A stretch of DNA of 64,000 nt from Homalodisca vitripennis. Lineage: Eukaryota; Arthropoda; Insecta; Hemiptera; Cicadellidae. The first letter of the stretch is position 1. The number at the start of each line of letters is the position of its first letter. A program made the translations under genes and the position numbers. The notes under the pieces were generated by a model. The model worked only from the letters and a program-made list of their open reading frames with translations, was not told the origin of the DNA and ran no database searches. The stretch is taken from positions 134,306,001 through 134,370,000 of the forward strand of contig NC_060213.1 in assembly GCF_021130785.1 (NCBI RefSeq), given 5' to 3'. This document shows, one piece after another, positions 43,741 to 55,469 of the stretch.

Positions 43741-44149
43741 GTCTAAAACTAAAATCATACACTTCTTCACAGATCATCAAGAATAGAATGGTAACGGTAA
43801 GACTTAACTACCAGAGTTATTGAGGAATATGCACATTGGACAAAAAACTATTATATTCTGAGATATCAAAAAGATTAGATCGATTGAAGTGTATGTTGGT
43901 TTTACAAACAATTACAATTAGTTTTCGGAATTCTATTTATCCTCATGCTCTTATTATTGGGAGAAACTTTCGCCATAATAAGAAGGCAGCTGCGTAGTAC
44001 AAAATATTGAATTGCTCTGTAATTCTAAACATATGGTAAACTATTCAACATTATTATTTCCAAACCAACATCACTTTATAAAATTGGGGTTAATCTCCAT
44101 TCCTATCCACTCCGACTTCAAACTACCGAGCACTTTCCTCCACCGGAAA

Positions 44150-44460
44150 CAGTCTGAATGGAACATCTGTTGACTGCCGTGATTGCAATGACTGCGGTGC
44201 CCACTTTAACAGATCTGGACGAACCGCTCCCACACTCCACCGAGCACTGGGCCGGACAACGACCTGTATCTAGCGCCTACTCCGCGTAGTTCCGACTGGT
44301 GCCGCCAGGGTCGCCCTGTGCGGGCCCGTCATCTCCGCATTTACGACTGACTTACCGTCCACCACAACTTGCATACGACGCTAATGAAGATGGACGTATC
44401 GTATACGGAGATGTCCTGGAAGAACCGGGCTTTGATCTTCCATCTGTACTGCCATTGGCA
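44150..44460. other. GC-rich unique block
   Basis: GC-rich segment (GTGCCGCCAGGGTCGCCCTG, TGCGGGCCCGTCATCTCCGC) between AT-rich flanks. A minus-strand donor-like GGACG|GTAAGTCAG lies near 44360, but no clear exon frame precedes it. Regulatory or untranslated exon possible. Confidence 0.3.
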
Positions 44461-44872
44461 TCTATCTGCATCTGGTAATTTAGTCCATTCTAGATGATCG
44501 ATGCGATGTCCTGCAATATTATTTTCAGTTCGTTAGCCGCGCAAATTGTGCAAAATAGCTGTTATATAACTTGACAAGATATGAGCTTAATGACAGAAAA
44601 CACCGGAGCTACGGTCTGATTGGTAAATGTGGATCAGCCTACGTTTTATATCAATTATGTCTCCTTAATCCATTTAAATGACTTTCATAGTTTTTAGTCG
44701 CGGTTTGCATGCTTTTTTTCTAGTAGTGAATTAATAATACGGAAGAATGAAATTTTTCTCGCTAAAAGCTGTTTAGAAGTAATTCAATTCAAAATAAATC
44801 AAATTTTTTATTGTTCATTAACAATACAACACTGAATGGAACATTGTCATAAAGTTGTCACTGGAACAACAC

Positions 44873-44957
44873 TGATCAATATGGCTTCTTTATTACAGGC
44901 TGCCAACTTTTTGATAATTTTACGCCATCTATGAAAATACGTCTATTACGATGTTGC
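44873..44957 (+). repeat. Direct repeat copy 1 (pairs with 45391-45475)
   Basis: GATCAATATGGCTTCTTTAT, TACAGGCTGCCAACTTTTTG and ATAATTTTACGCCATCTATG match the second copy with few changes. Flanks differ, so this is an interspersed or segmentally duplicated unit of about 85 bp. Confidence 0.75.
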
Positions 44958-45390
44958 TTTAGGGGTCCCCGCTATAATATTAACTCGATTTGCTAAAACC
45001 ATTCTTACGGTTTGATTTCTCCCCGATTTCTTCTGGTATATAAAAAGATCCCTCCACAAATCATATTTTTTTATAGTGAAACAGCAATTTTCAACCTTTA
45101 AGTAAAATACCTCTAAGTATTATATGAATTTCAGATAGTAAATAATTGTCTTGGTTTAGGTTTCTGGTGTAAAGAATATCATCCGGGGTTTCCGGGTCAC
45201 ACCGCATTAATACTCTGTAAACACAATTAGTTTCTTGACAAATTGCAACCTCGCTGCGGAGAGCCATCTTAAGCCTACATATGAAAACTGAAACTGCCTA
45301 TAACACACATAAAATTATACAGCTAAGTTAAAGGGGCGGAGCTGTAACATGATTGGCTGAAGCTGAACCAATAACGACAAACATGACGAA

Positions 45391-45475
45391 ATTGTGATCA
45401 ATATGGTTTCTTTATTACAGGCTACCAACTTTTTGATAATTTCACGCTATCTACGAGAATACATTACGTAATAAC
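45391..45475 (+). repeat. Direct repeat copy 2
   Basis: GATCAATATGGTTTCTTTAT, TACAGGCTACCAACTTTTTG and ATAATTTCACGCTATCTACG; same orientation, 518 bases after copy 1. Confidence 0.75.
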
Positions 45476-46002
45476 ACTTTTCGACTCAGATGTATAAACA
45501 GAAATAATTATTGGCAGTTTCGGTTTAACATTTGTTCAGTTAATAGGGCTCTTCACAGCGTGGTCTTTTTTAATAACCACTACAGCTATCTTGTAAGTAT
45601 TTATGACTTCATTCGACTAATTCAAAAACAGATGATTAAATTTGAATTTCCTTGAACATTTAAATCTAAAAAAATAGACATTTGAAATTTTATCAGTGTG
45701 TGTTCAAAGATATTATGCTAAAGTAATATTTTAGCTGATCACACGTAAGTATGGCGTGAATGGTTAAATCAATATCATTGACGAGTTTAGCTACAGTTTA
45801 TCTTCCTTTTAGTTAACATTCCATTTAATCTTCCCTCTTAAACTCAACATTCACATTTATTAAGCCCTCCCAACCATAGCCACGTTAAGAGTAGAAAACC
45901 ATGCTTAGAGATCGTGTTTGAAACATCGTAGCGTACTCAATTGTGCACAAGATTAGTCAATGAGAATACCTCTTCACCTATATTAAACTAGATTTTGCAG
46001 TC

Positions 46003-46182
46003 GAGGTGTCTCTAATGTCGAAACGATGTAAAGAGTTCATTTTGAGCTTCTTCGTTGCCGCCTTTTTTGGATCTCTTCAGACGAACATGACTCCAGGTTC
46101 CAGGAGTCAAGTCTGCGTGTAACAGCGTCAAAATCCAGACGCTGCACCAAGAAGGTGGACTGGAGCTAAACTCAACATTCAC
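46003..46182 (+). repeat. Interspersed repeat family 'X', unsplit copy
   Basis: Reads GTCTCTAATGTCGAAACGAT, GTAAAGAGTTCATTTTGAGC, TTCTTCGTTGCCGCC, TCTTCAGACGAACATGACTC, and ends with CAAGAAGGTGGACTGGAGC. It serves as the uninterrupted reference for the split copy at 60185-61200. Confidence 0.8.
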
Positions 46183-46619
46183 ATTCATCCAATGTATTTT
46201 TGTTAAAATACGAATAATCGAAAGGATTTCGATGATCGATCATTTTAATTTAGATTCCGAACCACATAGTAATTGTTCTATTGTAAAATTCATTACCTTT
46301 TCTTTATTAAATCCTGTAGTAATTCAAAATGCCACCTTCAGCACAGTTAGTGGATGAGATATATCCAGGAAATGTGTTGAATAAACTAACGACTCTAGTC
46401 TTGACTATTTTCCTCATTGAAGAACTAGTCCTTACAGGCTTGTTGGTATCACACACTGCTTGGGAAATTGTCAGTAGTATTCCAACCCATCTCTAAATTC
46501 CATTCATTTCCCCACTATCAACATTCAAATTTAAGAAAAGCGTAAATTTAAAATTGTTGTACATTTTTCGACGTTTTATTTGAAGAGCCGATTGTAATGT
46601 CGGATATTTTAATACAATG

Positions 46620-46735
46620 TTAAACCTCACCTAACCAGTGGTAAGCCTCACCTAACTGAATTGTAAACCTCACCTAACCAATTTTAAACCTTCACTTAAC
46701 CAATTTTAAACCTCACCTCAGCTAACCAATGTCAC
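46620..46735 (+). repeat. Short tandem array with CCTAACC cores, ~25-bp unit
   Basis: About four to five units of the form TTTTAAACCTCACCTAACCA. The CCTAA word recalls the insect telomere repeat (TTAGG)n, but the unit is longer and irregular. Confidence 0.75.
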
Positions 46736-46739
46736 AAAC

Positions 46740-47600
46740 TGTTATGCCTTTTTTGTCGTAAAATTATTAAAGACATCTCATTTTAAAGACACGATTCATT
46801 CGGATCCTTTTTGGTCCGTTGTTGTTTTCGATACTGTTGTTGGTTAAGCAATACAGTGAAAAGTATTTTAACTTCATATTTTAAACATTCAAAAAGAACA
46901 ACTAACATTTTTTAAATTCTTTTGAGGCGTATTGATTTTTCAAATGTGTTTCCTTTTATAATTCTACAACCAAAATGAATTGTTTGAGGTTAGGATTGTT
47001 CTTATAGGGTAACCAATTACCTTTCTCTACATCATGCCCAAAGGGTTCTGGTACAAAAATGGGTTTATCAAAAATACGATTAGTAAACATTTTCACGGTT
47101 AATTTATATTGTTATACCTATTGGGATTTACATTTCCGCAGCGCCTGTCAGTAGGCAACTTGACGACATGTATGTGTGGTCTGTTGCGTCAAGCGCCTTG
47201 AAGAAAATTAGTCATGGTGTCAAATTTCCAGTACCGTACCTGCTGTAGAAAAAAACTTTTTTCCCGACTAAACAAGAACTAAATTATTATTTTACTCTAT
47301 AAAAAATAAAGATACGTTGTCTAACCATCGTGCTGTGTAAAACGTTTGTTGCTAACACGGATATTTTTAGTCGTGATTATGACATCATTATTGGGTCGGC
47401 GTTGAGAGTGATGAGTTTATTTATTAAAACTAAAGGATATCCATCACGAGTGAAAAGTCCTGGATATAATTTCCGCTATTATATCCAGCAACAACACACA
47501 CAAAATATAATATATATACAAATGTGTTACAAGTATCATTTGTATTTTATATTAAACCGATGTATTGACAATACGTTATAATGCATATATAACAAGGGCA
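46740..47600. other. Non-coding AT-rich stretch
   Basis: Nothing recognised; an 83-codon plus frame at 47330-47581 has AT-rich chance composition. Confidence 0.4.
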
Positions 47601-47604
47601 AAAA

Positions 47605-48150
47605 TTACTGTGCTGGTAGGTCTATCTCCCCATACATCTAAATGTTGTGTTGGAAATTATCAGATACTGCTGATAGGTCTATCCCCCATCTATCTAAATA
47701 TTGTGTTAGAAATGATCAGATACTGCTGATAGGTCTATCCTACCTACCTATCTAAATGTTGTGTTGGAAATTAACAGATACTGCTGGTAGGACTATCCCC
47801 CATCTATCTAAATATTGTGTTAGAAATGATCAGATACTGCTGATAGGTCTATCCTACCTACCTATCTAAATGTTGTGTTGGAAATTAACAGATACTGCTG
47901 GTAGGTCTATCCCCCATCTATCTAAATATTGTGTTAGAAATGATCAGATACTGCTGATAGGTCTATCCCCCCATCTATCTAAATATTGTGTTAGAAATGA
48001 TCAGATACTGCTGATAGGTCTATCCCCCATCTATCTAAATATTGTGTTAGAAATGATCAGATACTGCTGATAGGTCTATCCTCCATATCTATTTAAATAT
48101 TGTGTTGGAAATTTTCGGATACTGCTGATAGGTTTACCTCCGCAATATCA
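47605..48150 (+). repeat. Tandem array, ~57-bp unit, ~9-10 copies
   Basis: ACTGCTG(A/G)TAGG recurs at 47666, 47722, 47780, 47836, 47894, 47950, 48007, 48063 and 48121, spaced 56-58. Each unit continues TCTATCCCCCATCTATCTAA and ATATTGTGTTAGAAATGATC. A subset carries ATGTTGTGTTGGAAATTAAC, giving local alternation. Faint relatives continue to about 48540. Confidence 0.9.
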
Positions 48151-48540
48151 ATGCTATAATGAGAATTCTCAGATTTTCCAGCTATATTGTGAATTTTCAA
48201 ACTCTGTCAATATCTATATTTTCTGAATAACGTCTGTATTTGATATGCTTAAAATATAGGGAATTCTGAAATTGCTGATAGTTGTATTACACTATCTCCA
48301 AACTTAATTGAGAATTTTATGACTATACCAGTACTTTTCCAATTTCAAGGCTGGTAGGTTTATTTTTTCCAATCTCAAGGGTAAATAAAGAATTCTCAGA
48401 CTCTGCTGATAGCTCTATCTTTCCTGTTGATAAAAAGATGACACTGCCAGTAGATTTCAGTATAACGCCTGTCCTTAAACAACATCGGATACTGAGGATT
48501 CTGCAGTATCTTATCAGCAATAACTTTATCTTGTTCAATC

Positions 48541-50141
48541 AAGTAAACAACATGATTCCTGCTAATTTAGGTCACACTAGGAATGTTGATATATAGAAGC
48601 AGTAAAGGTCTTAATCCACCTTCATTTAATTTCAAAATTTAAAGTGTGGAATTATATTTAGAATATTACCTTATAATATAATTGTTGAATATTATTATTT
48701 TATTAGTTTATTCTAAGTTCTGACCGAATTACTTGTGAGGATTAAATATTTGGTTAATATAACATTATAAACCTTTTGGAATTTCATATGTATTAATATT
48801 AGTTGTCAGCCATTAACGAGTCATAGTTGAATTCCTGTATAAACTAAACTATAAATGTATTTTCAATCTCATATATCGAGATGGCATCCTCACACAAATT
48901 AGTATAACTTCTAATTTGTACCTCAGAAGATTTATTCGACTTCCAATGTTTCCGTTGTTAGTAATTACTAAACAACGTATAAAAAGAGTAAAATTATGAA
49001 ACCATTCTTCCACACAGAGTCGGTACGTAACGGCACCTAACGACTGGGCGCATAAAAATCGACACATTCGAAAACAATAAAAGCACCCCTAAAATTCAGT
49101 TAAGAACAACATTTACACCGGGACTTTACAGCCGGAACGGACCAAAACAAGTTAGACGCCGGAAGTCGGTTTATTTTACCCATAAAGCGAGTTTTATGTC
49201 GGCTCAGTCGCTGTGGGGTGGTGGGGGGAGGGGGGGAGTCATGATGAGAGCGAAGCGAGTGGGATGAGTGTATCACCTGAATAATTCAGCTGCTTCCAGC
49301 CATTGTATATTGTTATTGTTTAATAGCTCACGACATGTCGGGTTGACTTCCCGAGTAGCGCCTACCGCAACGTGTTAGGTCCTTCGCGCAGCGGATCGGT
49401 GGGTGGTTCCTGTGGTTCCTAGGAATATTCACCGGTAAGTTTTCAATATCTTGAGGGAATTTGTGAAAATAGTGAAATGTTCGACTCTCTTGGATATCTA
49501 GAGCAGATTAAATGGGACATCTACGAGAGATTCGACTGAAATCTGTGAAGTGAAAATACACATCGATACTATTATATCGATATTCGATAAATCGATAAAA
49601 TAAGTGATCAAATAACCGGACACCGTACGACTGGTTTTTGAGTCTGGATGTTTTAACAATGCAATTTTACAAGTATACAACAACGTTTTGTCACATCTAA
49701 CACTTAAATACTTACATTTGGGTGAAATTACAAGATTTTAGGTATTTTTTGTGGTAATCGTTATATGATCTAATTGAAAAATTATAAGAAATACAATTTT
49801 TTGTTTAAAGTTCGTTATTGACGATGGTTGATTTGGAACGATAATAGGATTTCGGAATTTGGCTATCATTAAACGTTACAAACACAGACACAGAACACAT
49901 CGTTTCATGAGTTAGAATGTGTCTTCTTCAGGCGTTAAAATATTTCAAGACATTGTCTTAGCATAAACATTTCACTCTTCGGTTTGGACTTTCAGATTTA
50001 TGCTTTCTTTTTTGACGTGTACTTTGTTCTGTTACCAAAGCTAGTCCTTAGTGTACTTTTTTAATGGTACCGAAAAAGGTCCAATTTAATATTGGTAGCA
50101 CAGAAAGTATATTGTTACCTTAAGCTAATAAAAAATAAGAT
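48541..50141. other. Non-coding stretch with a GC-rich patch
   Basis: 49120-49440 is GC-richer, with a run GGGGGGAGGGGGGGAG near 49213 and a donor-like ACCG|GTAAGT at 49434/49435, which could be an untranslated first exon. At 49896-49936 the minus strand carries a short family R-like CCTGAAGAAGACAC...AAACGATG motif. Confidence 0.35.
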
Positions 50142-50382
50142 ACCAGGGGCCAAACCCACATGTTGAAGCCACTTAAACAAATCTCGTCACTTGTGAGAAA
50201 TATCTCACATATATTCCTCGCTATTTTCAAAGTACTAGTTACTTCTTGTTGTTTATTGTTTACATTACAATTAATATAACTAATAAGTTGAAATCATATG
50301 CTAAGTTAAGTAAATTGTAATATCGAATTACTCATTCGGATAAAAAATCGAATCATTCGATAGAAACAACCGAATAACAATA
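50142..50382 (+). repeat. Interspersed repeat family 'P', copy 2
   Basis: Second copy of the repeat at 25143-25380, same strand, with small insertions (CTCACATATATT near 50204). Ends in ACAACCGAATAAC, as does copy 1. Confidence 0.8.
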
Positions 50383-50419
50383 CCATCCGAAATGTCATTG
50401 ACAGTACCATATTTTCATG

Positions 50420-51228
50420 GTCGCATATAGGGTTGTTGCAATATGAGGCTAGTTCCGATATTTGTTATCGATATCAATATCAAGCTTGGATATCGATATA
50501 CCGATATTATCGAATCCAAATATCGATATCCTTAATATCGACCGATATCGATAAATAAGGGAAATGGAATGATTAAATTGGTGTATACAACCCTTGATTG
50601 TATGAGTGTGTGTAACTAGTATAATCAAAGATACAACTTACAAGTTCATTTCCAAAATAATGTTTTTAATACAAGTACAACTTAATACATTAAACAATAA
50701 ACCATTATTTAAAGATAAAAAAGAAATTCCTTAAATTATTCTGTTTTACATTTTTTAACTAAGAACCATTTGAAGCACAATTATTAAAAAACAATTGTCA
50801 AAGTAAGAATAAAAATTACAATTTTACATTTCAATATAAATCTATAAGAATCTAAATTGAGTTTAAAGAACAACAATTAGGCCTAATTACATTTTAAAAA
50901 GCAACTATATTATACATGCTTAACTGAACCAAGCATCGTCTGGTTACTTTTTACTTAATCTATAAAGTTAATTTCTTTGCTGGCGTTGCATTTAACAACT
51001 GAACAAAGCAAGTTGTTTGAGTTTTGCTTTTGTAAAACTAATAAAGCCAAAGTAATAAATAATTACAACTTTTCATTCAATATGATATCAAAACCCCGAT
51101 ATTCGTATATTTTTTCCGATATTACGATAATATCGGATAACTTATATCGATATCAATATAGGTAATATCGAAACAATAATATCGATATATATTGATATCG
51201 ATAATATCGCAACATCCCTAGTCGCATA
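50420..51228. mobile_element. Non-autonomous hAT-like element with 8-bp target duplication
   Basis: The element proper is 50428-51220 (793 bp). Terminal inverted repeats are TAGGGTTGTTGCAATAT at the left and, read inward from the right, TAGGGATGTTGCGATAT: 15 of 17 identical. GTCGCATA flanks it exactly on both sides (50420-50427 and 51221-51228). An 8-bp duplication with TAGGG/CAGGG-type ends is the signature of the hAT superfamily. Subterminal regions are full of ATCGAT/TATCGATA palindromes, perhaps transposase sites. The inside has no transposase frame (longest 62 codons, no match), so it would need a transposase from elsewhere. Confidence 0.88.
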
Positions 51229-51601
51229 CAGACTTGCATTTAGTGCGAGGAAATAACCATCCCGAAGACACAAGGTTTAAAAGTTCCAAGATTGATGAGG
51301 ATATTTCCTCCCAGGACGGAAGTTCGTTAGGCTAGGCTCAAGTCTGGCTGTGCGGTGACAGCAGCATCTGGTTTCTGTCAGCCCACTTCCCCAGACGGAG
51401 ACAGAGCTACTTGTGTTGTGGTTGTAGCCAGAGACATCCACTCTTATATTTCTTGTAATGCCTCTGTCTTCAGTTTCCATCTCTACAAAAGCAACTTTCA
51501 TTCGTGCTGGCTACAGTTTCTGTACCGATATTTTTCTTGGAATAAGGTATTTTGTGTGTTCTTCGTTTGAAGTTTGTTTTTGACGATGGAAGGATTCTGA
51601 A

Positions 51602-51720
51602 GGAAACAGGATTTTTCCGGACATTTTCCATAGTTCAGTGATACAAAAAGTCAGTAACACAGTGTTACTGATGTTTTGTAACACTAAACTATGGCAAATG
51701 TCCGGAAAAAACCTGTGTTG
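51602..51720. repeat. Long imperfect palindrome (two ~59-bp arms) of family R sequence
   Basis: The left arm holds CAGGATTTTTCCGGACATTT, CCATAGTTCAGTG and GTCAGTAACAC. The right arm holds GTGTTACTGATGTTTTGTAA, ACTAAACTATGG and AAATGTCCGGAAAAAACCTG. They are reverse complements at roughly 85 percent of positions. The same words occur in single copies in family R repeats at 62006 and 62311, so two copies seem to have joined head to head. Confidence 0.85.
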
Positions 51721-51790
51721 GGTATTCTTTTCCATGTCTCATTCCGGTATCTATTTGAATTTTTAAGAGTGAATACTTTACTCTCTTTTG

Positions 51791-52035
51791 CTAATGCCGC
51801 AGTGTAGTGGGTACAGCGGTTATCGCAAGATAACCAGATCATCAACGTCGAGCGTGGTTGCTGCTTGGCTGGGTGACCGCTGAGCGATCCTGTCCTTGCA
51901 AGCAGCCCGCCTGCCCGGCCATTAGTGGTGGTTCGGAAGTCACCTTTAAGCTGTTGGTCCCCAGTTTGAGTGTTAGAGAGGGCTTCTTATCCCTAACTTC
52001 GCCTGGTAAAATAAGACTCCTTTACTTTACTTTAA
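51791..52035 (+). mobile_element. 5S-like SINE, copy D
   Basis: Full-length copy: CAGTGTAGTGGGTACAGCGG, TTATCGCAAGATAACCAGAT, CAACGTCGAGCGTGGTTGCT, GCTTGGCTGGGTGACCGCTG, CCTTGCAAGCAGCCCGCCTG, GGTTCGGAAGTCACC, CGCCTGGTAAAATAAGACTC and the CTTTACTTTACTTTA tail. The 5S-like box C has one change (GGCTGGGTGACC). No target duplication was evident. Confidence 0.9.
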
Positions 52036-52620
52036 AAGGAAAACTTTTGATCTGCAAGATTGCCTTATTCAAATCCTGAAAGATACATTCATAATATACT
52101 GGGGGATGAAGTTGCTAAAATTATTCTGGATTTAAATACAGTCGTGATGAAAGAATCTATGAATGCCCTTAAAATTTTCGGAAAGGTTGGTCTTCATGTA
52201 TTTCCCAATGACATAAATGTCAGTGACATTTTCCTACCCTTGGTAAAAAAAATCCAGGCAATAATTTATAAATCATAGTTTATTAGTTATCGGCATTTTA
52301 AATTGTTATTATATCACATTTTTACTGCTTTATCATAAATTTGTTTCTATTTTATAAACGTTTTCTGTTTATATGGCACAACTGGTGAAATACTTTTATA
52401 ACAAAATTGTTTGTAGAAGTATAAAGCAAATCTGAAATTCCAAAACCTTACTTCAATCAAGAGTGCAACGTGGAACATAAATCTGTCCAAACACTTACCA
52501 ATTAATTAGGGTTATATTCTTGTTTAAATCTTAACCATAATTAAGATATTTCCAAATACATTTATCCAAGTTTCCACCAAATATCTATCTAGGCACATAA
52601 AATGAAGAGATATTACAGAC

Positions 52621-52692
52621 GTCCCTGGCAGCATAGTGCTTAGCGTCTTGGATTAACAATCAAGAGATCCGGGTTCGAATCTCGGTGCGACC
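52621..52692 (+). mobile_element. tRNA-derived sequence (SINE head or tRNA pseudogene)
   Basis: A 72-base stretch has an A-box-like CTGGCAGCATAGTGCTTAGC, an anticodon-stem-like CTTGG...TCAAG with an 8-base loop (ATTAACAA), and a good B box GGGTTCGAATCTC. The T stem pairs imperfectly and the acceptor arms (GTCCCTG, GTGCGACC) do not pair well, so it is not a functional tRNA. The anticodon cannot be read reliably. Probably the head of a SINE unlike family L. Confidence 0.65.
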
Positions 52693-52699
52693 ATGATAA

Positions 52700-54192
52700 T
52701 TTTTATCACTAAAAAACAGGTTTATCAGAACTAAGCATGACATTTAGAGGATTCGAGCTAGAGTGAAAACTGCAAGGCCTTTCAAAAGAGGCTGTAAGAC
52801 AAATTACTTTACACTGTGAAGTCCATTGAACGCTTGAATCTTCAGGATTCAAAGTCCACCAAAGAACTTGTAATGTTTACACCATCGGCTTTAATAAATT
52901 CCCGTCACAACTTCAGAACCGGACAGAATTGCAGGATCCTGTTATCCTGGCGACGACAGAGAGGTTAGGATTACGACTGTCACAGCAGGTTGACTTATTG
53001 TAGGGGCATAAGCCAATCCTTGACACCTTCAAAGGTGGGCTTCAATCCTGGGAAATCCGATTAAGTTGGTGGGAATGAGACATCTCTGGACTTCCGACAA
53101 CTGCCTGTCTTGCGAATTACCAGGACTGCATTGTTCAAGTTCCTCCAAGTTTGTAACCAAGATTGTTTATTTTTAATATAATTTACAGCACCCTGGTAAA
53201 AGGTGGTGGTCTACAATCAATGTGAGGGTAGGTAACTGAATCACTCAAAAACCGTATCATCCCCTCTTTCCAAAATATGAAAGTTTACTATCATGTCTAA
53301 AAAGGACAAATGAAAGTCAAAATCTTCTGAGTTAGCTACGTAATCCTCTAATATAAAAACATGAAAATATATAAATAACTATCAACAGCAACATGTAATA
53401 ATAGTTTTAATAGTAATTCGTACATATAATGTATAGGCATATAGTGTATGTTAAATGTCCGAAAATATTTTAATATTTCTTAAACCATAGTAGATACAAT
53501 TTAAAAACTGTCCAGAATGTTATACGGATCTCTTAACTGGTTTTTTGGAATAACCATCGCAAAGGGAGGATTGCAATTCAAAACGAATGTAAGAATAGTC
53601 TAGACAATATGAATAAAGGTATGAACATTAGAACATAAAGCTGTAAAGTACACTTAGTAAGTTTCATTCATTAGACAATGGCGGTTATTGAAATAAGATC
53701 AATTTAAAAACATTTGTGTTTGCTTAATTAGATCAGATTTTTTAATTATACCCTGAAATTAAAAATATTTCGTTCAGTCATATATATAGTCCCTTGAGAT
53801 GAATGAAAATAATGTTCTCCATTGTATTCTTTTGAAGAAGTTCATTTTAGTGGGGTTTAGCTTGGAAATAGTCATTTGGGGTTTCCAAAGGTATTTACTT
53901 TTGTTGTTTTATTTAAACTGTAAATCCCCCCAAACGGGTTTGTTATTGTAGTTAACGTAATTTTGAAATCACCTCTTGATCATTATCTGATTTTAGGATT
54001 CTAACGAAACGTATAGTTTCAGCTGAAGTAACAATGGCAGAAAGGAAACGTGTTTATCGAATTCCCTGACTGCAATCTAACAGCCATTCAAGGCTCAGAG
54101 TGTGTTATCTCGAACTCTAATCACATCTGTATCTGTATCCGGCCTCTACGCTACTTAGTTTTGGCTAAACCCACAACACGAGTGGTGATTCA
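52700..54192. other. Non-coding stretch
   Basis: No gene recognised. 52780-53130 is less AT-rich and may be an old repeat. Confidence 0.35.
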
Positions 54193-54252
54193 ATGTCATC
54201 TGCTTATATTATGAAAATCATTGGACCGAGTACTGATCCCTGGGGTACTCCA
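54193..54252 (-). pseudogene. LINE reverse-transcriptase fragment with internal deletion
   Basis: The minus strand encodes GVPQGSVLGPMIFII, a stop, then ADD. This joins the GVPQGS block (54251-54223) almost directly to the catalytic ADD (54203-54195). In intact elements these are farther apart, so the intervening codons were deleted. Flanks are not coding. Confidence 0.75.
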
Positions 54253-54949
54253 AAGCTCGGTTCAGTAGGTTATGAACTTCGACTCGAAATTTGGACGACC
54301 TGTGTTCTATGGCTTATAAATGAGCTAATCTATAAAAGCTATTACCGCTCGGATGGCGTGGGTAACTTTCGGGGGGGGGGGACTTTGCTGTAAAACATCC
54401 CCGTATGGATGCAAGGTCACAAACAATCTCCTCCAAGAAGTACAACACACTTGACCCGTTGCCAAAATGTCATTAAACAGAAGTACACAAGCAAAGGACA
54501 CTTGTCACAGTGTAATCGTGTACTTTATATGCTGCACTGACGCTCAGACTGCTCGGCGCCATTGCCATGCAGTCCAGGTCAGTCGTTTGGCACCATCCTG
54601 CATCCTCCGCATCCTTCCCAAGTAGCTTTCTTTCGAACGACATCCGCCTGGACGTCGCGACTAATTACCATAGGATTTTGCATCGGCGATGCATTTTTGG
54701 AGAGGAAATAATCAGAGCAATTTTTCATTGTTACAAAAACACGGCTAGCAGTTTCTTGCATACACGACAATCTAAGATACCCTTATAACGGTAAGTAACC
54801 TGTTTGAGTTACTGAGCGCATTTGAATACAAGTAAACTTACTAGTAGTAGGCAAATTTAAAATTTTAAAATTTTTTAATTTATATTCTCTATATCTTTCA
54901 CACTTGACGATCGGCTTGCAAATATTAAAGGTGAAAGGTCAAAGAATGG

Positions 54950-55002
54950 CTTATTTTACCAGGCGAAGATAAAAATAATAAGCTCTTTCTAACACTTAAA
55001 GG
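54950..55002 (-). mobile_element. 5S-like SINE tail fragment, copy F (minus strand)
   Basis: The minus strand reads CCTTTAAGTGTTAGAAAGAG, then TCTTCGCCTGGTAAAATAAG, the diagnostic 3' part of the family. The 5S-like body is absent. Confidence 0.7.
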
Positions 55003-55398
55003 TCTCAAATCACTGGTGCGAAAGACATTAATAAACTAATGTATCAGAAGGTGTTATGACACTAATTAAAGCTACATTTTGGAGACCTGACATTAGCAGT
55101 TATTGAACATGTGGATCCAAGACCTAGACCAAAAATTACAATGAATCTCTAAATAACTTAATTTGGACTTCAATTCCAAAGAACCGTTTTGTGGGCTCAC
55201 CCACATTGAAATTTGTTGTATGGGATGCTATGACATTATACTCGAGTCCTTTGGAAAGATTGAAGTTTAGCATAAGTGTTCTCTATAGAAGGTGGTAGAA
55301 ACTGTGTCTTAGGACTATATTAGGTTGATGAAATAAGGATTTTACACGCTAAATTCCGTAATAAAACGAAAAATATGTCAAAGAGAACATTAGCCATC

Positions 55399-55462
55399 AT
55401 GTGTTACAAAATGTATAACACTACGTTTCAAGGATTGAAATCTCCAGTCTTCTTCAGGTGAA
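55399..55462 (-). repeat. Family R fragment, minus strand
   Basis: Minus strand: CACCTGAAGAAGACTGGAGA, TTTCAATCCTTGAAACGTAG, TGTTATACATTTTGTAACAC. Shares the CCTGAAGAAG...GAAACGTAGTGTTA core with 5245, 51602, 59127, 62006 and 62311. Confidence 0.7.
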
Positions 55463-55469
55463 AACCCCC

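Noticed and set aside
52621..52692. Functional tRNA gene
   Set aside because: The anticodon loop is 8 bases and the acceptor stem is mismatched; the A and B boxes alone fit a SINE head or pseudogene.
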